DNA of 64,000 nucleotides, taken from NCBI GenBank assembly GCA_012931725.1, contig CM022948.1:91718215-91782214 (forward strand), given 5' to 3'. Every line of letters starts with the position of its first letter. Position 1 is the stretch's first letter. Position numbers and translations under genes: made by a program. Shown piece after piece: positions 61,570 through 64,000 of this stretch. The notes beneath the pieces were generated by a model. It was not told the origin of the DNA. It did not search any database and saw only the letters and a program-made list of their open reading frames with translations. Source of the stretch: Litsea cubeba. Its lineage: Eukaryota; Streptophyta; Magnoliopsida; Laurales; Lauraceae.

Positions 61570-61665
61570 CCTAGGTTGTAGCTCAACTAGCGTTGTCATA
61601 TCACCCTATATGAGAGGTCATGGGTTTGAGTCCCCACATTACTACTCCCTTTCTTACAATTATAT
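61570..61665 (+). mobile_element. tRNA-like SINE head, copy in unit 2
   Basis: Same A box and B box as the copy 1550 bp upstream, identical by eye, carried along by the segmental duplication. Confidence 0.55.
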
Positions 61666-62120
61666 ATGTATATTTTGGCCGGGTGATGATGCATTTCTTA
61701 TAATAAAAATTTAAAGATCTACTCTCTTGCCTTTTAATTTTTCCAAACCTTTACTTCTGTTCTCTCTTTGCATTTTAACCATTCACTTTACTTCCCCGGT
61801 AAAGTAATTTGACCTAAAGATGATTTACCGTGTGATTTGATAGTATTGCGTTTAAACGTTAATTATATATGCCCATCCCTCATTGTGTGGACCAAACCGC
61901 AGACCCGTGACCCAACCAAGATGTACAAAAGGCAAAGCATAATAATAATAACCCATTTGCAGGTTCTCCTCCGCTTTGAGGGGAGGAAATCCAGAAAATA
62001 AACCTTACCGCTGCATTCATCGGCGGTATAGCTGCAAATTTCATTTTTCCTCCTATGAGAGGAGGAAATCTGATAAAAGGAAATCTGATAGAAGCAGTGG
62101 TAAAGCTGCAAATTCCAGTT

Positions 62121-63226
62121 GCTTAAGGGCATATGCAAACCCTCCTATCCACATGCACCTGATAAAATTATGGGAGGTGGCTAATGGTGGTAGGTGTACT
62201 TTTTGGAAAATTAGCCAAATATTTATACTTTTTGATATTTTTCCTTTTATCAAATTAATAAATCCTAAAGGTTTTTAGTTTATGTCTTAAATCTTCATAC
62301 ACTTCAAGAAGTATGAGAAAAACACAAAAAAAAAAAAAAAATTACTTCAACCCATATATCTAATTTTTCGCACTTTTGTAGGCTCCAATTCATGGTTCGA
62401 ACCATTCAATATTCTCATAAAAATGATAAAACACTTAAAAGTTTAGTTTAATATCATATATCTTTATAGATTTTGAATAGCATGTGAAATACCCAAACAC
62501 ATCTAAAACTAAACAACCATGGTAATATATTTCTCATATGTAATAAATTTTACATATGTGAAATCTTTCGTATCCCATGTGTAAAAGCCAAACGTCTCCT
62601 GCAGTCCAATCTGTAGGTCACTGGCTGAAGGACTTTAATCTTAATCCAAGTTGTTTTTTTAGAACAAGTGAGCTCCATTAAATTAAAAGCTGGATGGTCG
62701 AACCATGAATTTCCCAAATTTGCAGAAGAGCTGAATTGCATTTTACCGTATATTTCCTGCAACACCAGATCCCAGAATGCACACAGAGAAGCCCATTGTG
62801 AAAAGTTTGGTCATGTCAAAGCTCGAATCCGCTGATTGACCATTGTTAGGAACCATTTCCAAATCCGACTCAGTGAGCTGTTCTAACATCAGTAATATAC
62901 TAGCATCATTGTAGACACAAGCTAACTACAGAACATCTCCACAAATATACAACTCAGTATCAAATAGGAAAAATTACATTAAACTCTTCTAAAACTCTAA
63001 TACTTTACTTTCACATGTTTCTACCAACACATAATTTAGTTATCGTCTCTGACAAATCTACAAACCATCAAAGCCAAAATTTGGATTACATTTTAAATGC
63101 GTTAATTCAAAAAGAAAAGATCCGCTAGCAAGTAGATTAAGCATTTTCATATTCCACAAGTGATTGAGGTTATGTAAGCCATCTCTGGGAGAAAGTGTTG
63201 ACCACTGCAGTGCCTTCGCGCAACGT
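62121..63226. other. Intergenic, no gene seen
   Basis: AT-rich, with a poly-A run at about 62325-62340. Short open frames here show no recognisable protein. The part nearest 63226 may be the 3' UTR of the minus-strand gene. Confidence 0.4.
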
Positions 63227-63801
63227 TCAAATAGTGAAGTCGTCTTCCTCGGTTCTGCCACATTCAAAGCAAAGATAGAGTTAGAGTTTTCACTCTCTTT
63301 TGAACTGTCAATACAAGGAATTATATGGTCCTTAACCCAAAGATGCACCTTACGTTTGAGCATGTAGAAGCATGATTGTGGTGCAGAACATTGATCTGAT
63401 GCTCCACAATGGATAATAAACATTGCTTCTCAAGAAGAGAGAATTTGACAATCCTAACCATGCAATACTTTGGCTTCTAACATTTGGAACTGAATAGTTG
63501 ATGCATTTAACCTTCATTTGAAGGGTTAGGATTGTGCCATCAGAGATATTTTGGGTGTAGCGGGAAAAAAAGGAAAAGAAGAGGGCCTCACTCTTTTGCT
63601 TCTGGGTCTTTTTCTTCTGGGTCAGCAGTCTCATTCGGTTGTCTCATATACTCTGTTTCAATTGTTTCCTTGAGAATAAAAAGTCTCTGAATTACCATTG
63701 GAAGAGACATTTCCCTGGCTTCCCTTAAATCAGTTTCTTCTTTGTGTAACTGGTATGAGTCGAGCATGATCTTGATCCATTTGTGCAGTTCCTTAGGTGT
63801 A
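63227..63801 (-). CDS. 3' end of an unrecognised gene (last two exons)
   Basis: The family is not recognised. Exon 63801-63592 (acceptor CCAG before it, donor GTGAGG after it) joins exon 63254-63227, giving an open frame with stop TGA at 63229-63227. The visible 78 residues begin TPKELHKWIKIMLDSYQLHK, contain a helical REAREMSLPMVIQRLFILK segment, and end in an acidic tail EEKDPEAKETEEDDFTI. The exon phases agree (1-nt remainder at the left, 2+1 at the junction). The rest of the gene lies beyond the right edge. This could be a soluble helical protein; nothing more can be said. Confidence 0.5.
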
Positions 63802-64000
63802 CTGGCCAAGATAGAACATCAATGCATCAAAGGAGAGGGACTTCATTGCCAGCTAGAAAGAAATTGCAAGCTATGTAAATTGGACAAAAGAAGCATGGTC
63901 TTAAAAAATTTAACAAAAGAAGCATGGTCTTAAAACATGGTTCTGAATACCATGTCAGTCATGTCTGAAACCATTACATATTGGCAGGTATATCAGGACG

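Larger units (their letters stand above)
58981..62120. repeat. About 1.55-kb direct duplication with hairpin-rich subrepeats
   Basis: Two units, about 58981-60530 and 60531-62120, offset 1541-1550 bp. The 3' third is almost identical (60010-60480 and 61560-62030); the 5' parts differ more. Unit edges contain alternating short inverted repeats: TTTACCGCCGATA..AAGCAGCGGTAAA and CCAGTTTTCCTCC...GGAGGAAATCTGG, seen at about 58996, 59080, 60420, 60455, 60490, 60540, 60620, 61980, 62005 and 62080. The left edge starts CACTACCAAATGCAG, which resembles a CACTA terminus with its subterminal repeats; no matching right terminus was found. Also inside are a GGGCTGGGC/CCCGGCCCGA segment (59830 and 61385) and a SINE-like unit in each copy. 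No transposase is visible. Confidence 0.8.

Noticed and set aside
58981..62120. CRISPR-like direct repeats
   Set aside because: Repeats are long, unevenly spaced and inverted, in a plant nuclear genome.
60313..62138. Repeated Arg/Lys-rich minus-strand frames in the hairpin array
   Set aside because: They are read-through of the hairpin subrepeats in both duplicate units, not genes.
62550..62765. 71-codon minus-strand frame
   Set aside because: Considered as another exon of the right-edge gene, but that gene already ends at 63227 and splice phases do not connect.

Overview
This is nuclear DNA from a flowering plant. The genes are split by canonical plant GT-AG introns, they belong to plant-specific families (HD2-type histone deacetylases, an AGC-VIII kinase with DFD in place of DFG), and the spaces between and inside them are full of plant transposons (TRIM, hAT, MULE, copia, SINE and LINE pieces, MITEs). 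The many GTGGGACC-type repeat motifs faintly suggest a magnoliid or other early-diverging angiosperm; that is inference only and no species can be named.

Layout. At 0-3.7 kb (+) lie the last five exons of a gene I do not recognise, next to a possible LTR/primer-binding-site remnant. At 6-12.1 kb (+) is an AGC-VIII kinase of the KIPK/D6PK type in two coding exons, with a long 5' leader and an upstream ORF. At 12.2-15.3 kb is AT-rich DNA with a near-perfect palindrome and three head-to-tail copies of a 0.4-0.5 kb repeat. At 15.3-23.4 kb and 26.3-32.5 kb (+) are two tandem paralogues of an HD2-type (HDT) histone deacetylase, each with ten coding exons and both open; they share promoter motifs and a minor-spliceosome type AT-AC intron followed by a 14-17 nt micro-exon. 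At 37.5-58.6 kb (-) is a complete class I RPD3-type histone deacetylase of the HDA9 type: 14 coding exons and 432 codons spread over 21 kb because its introns have absorbed transposons. These include an LTR element with 65-bp LTRs, two TRIMs, copia gag and pol debris, fold-back elements, MITEs, and a Mutator-like element carrying a chimeric RING-H2/paladin gene fragment. At 59-62.1 kb is a direct duplication of about 1.55 kb made of hairpin-rich subrepeats, each copy containing a tRNA-like SINE. At 63.2-63.8 kb (-) are the last two exons of another unrecognised gene.

The biological theme is chromatin deacetylation. Two unrelated deacetylase classes (HD2 and RPD3/HDA9) sit within 43 kb, 5 kb apart and converging tail to tail. 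All three deacetylase genes look intact at every codon and splice site I could check by eye. Exon coordinates were derived by hand from splice signals, reading phase and family knowledge; no alignment or search was run.
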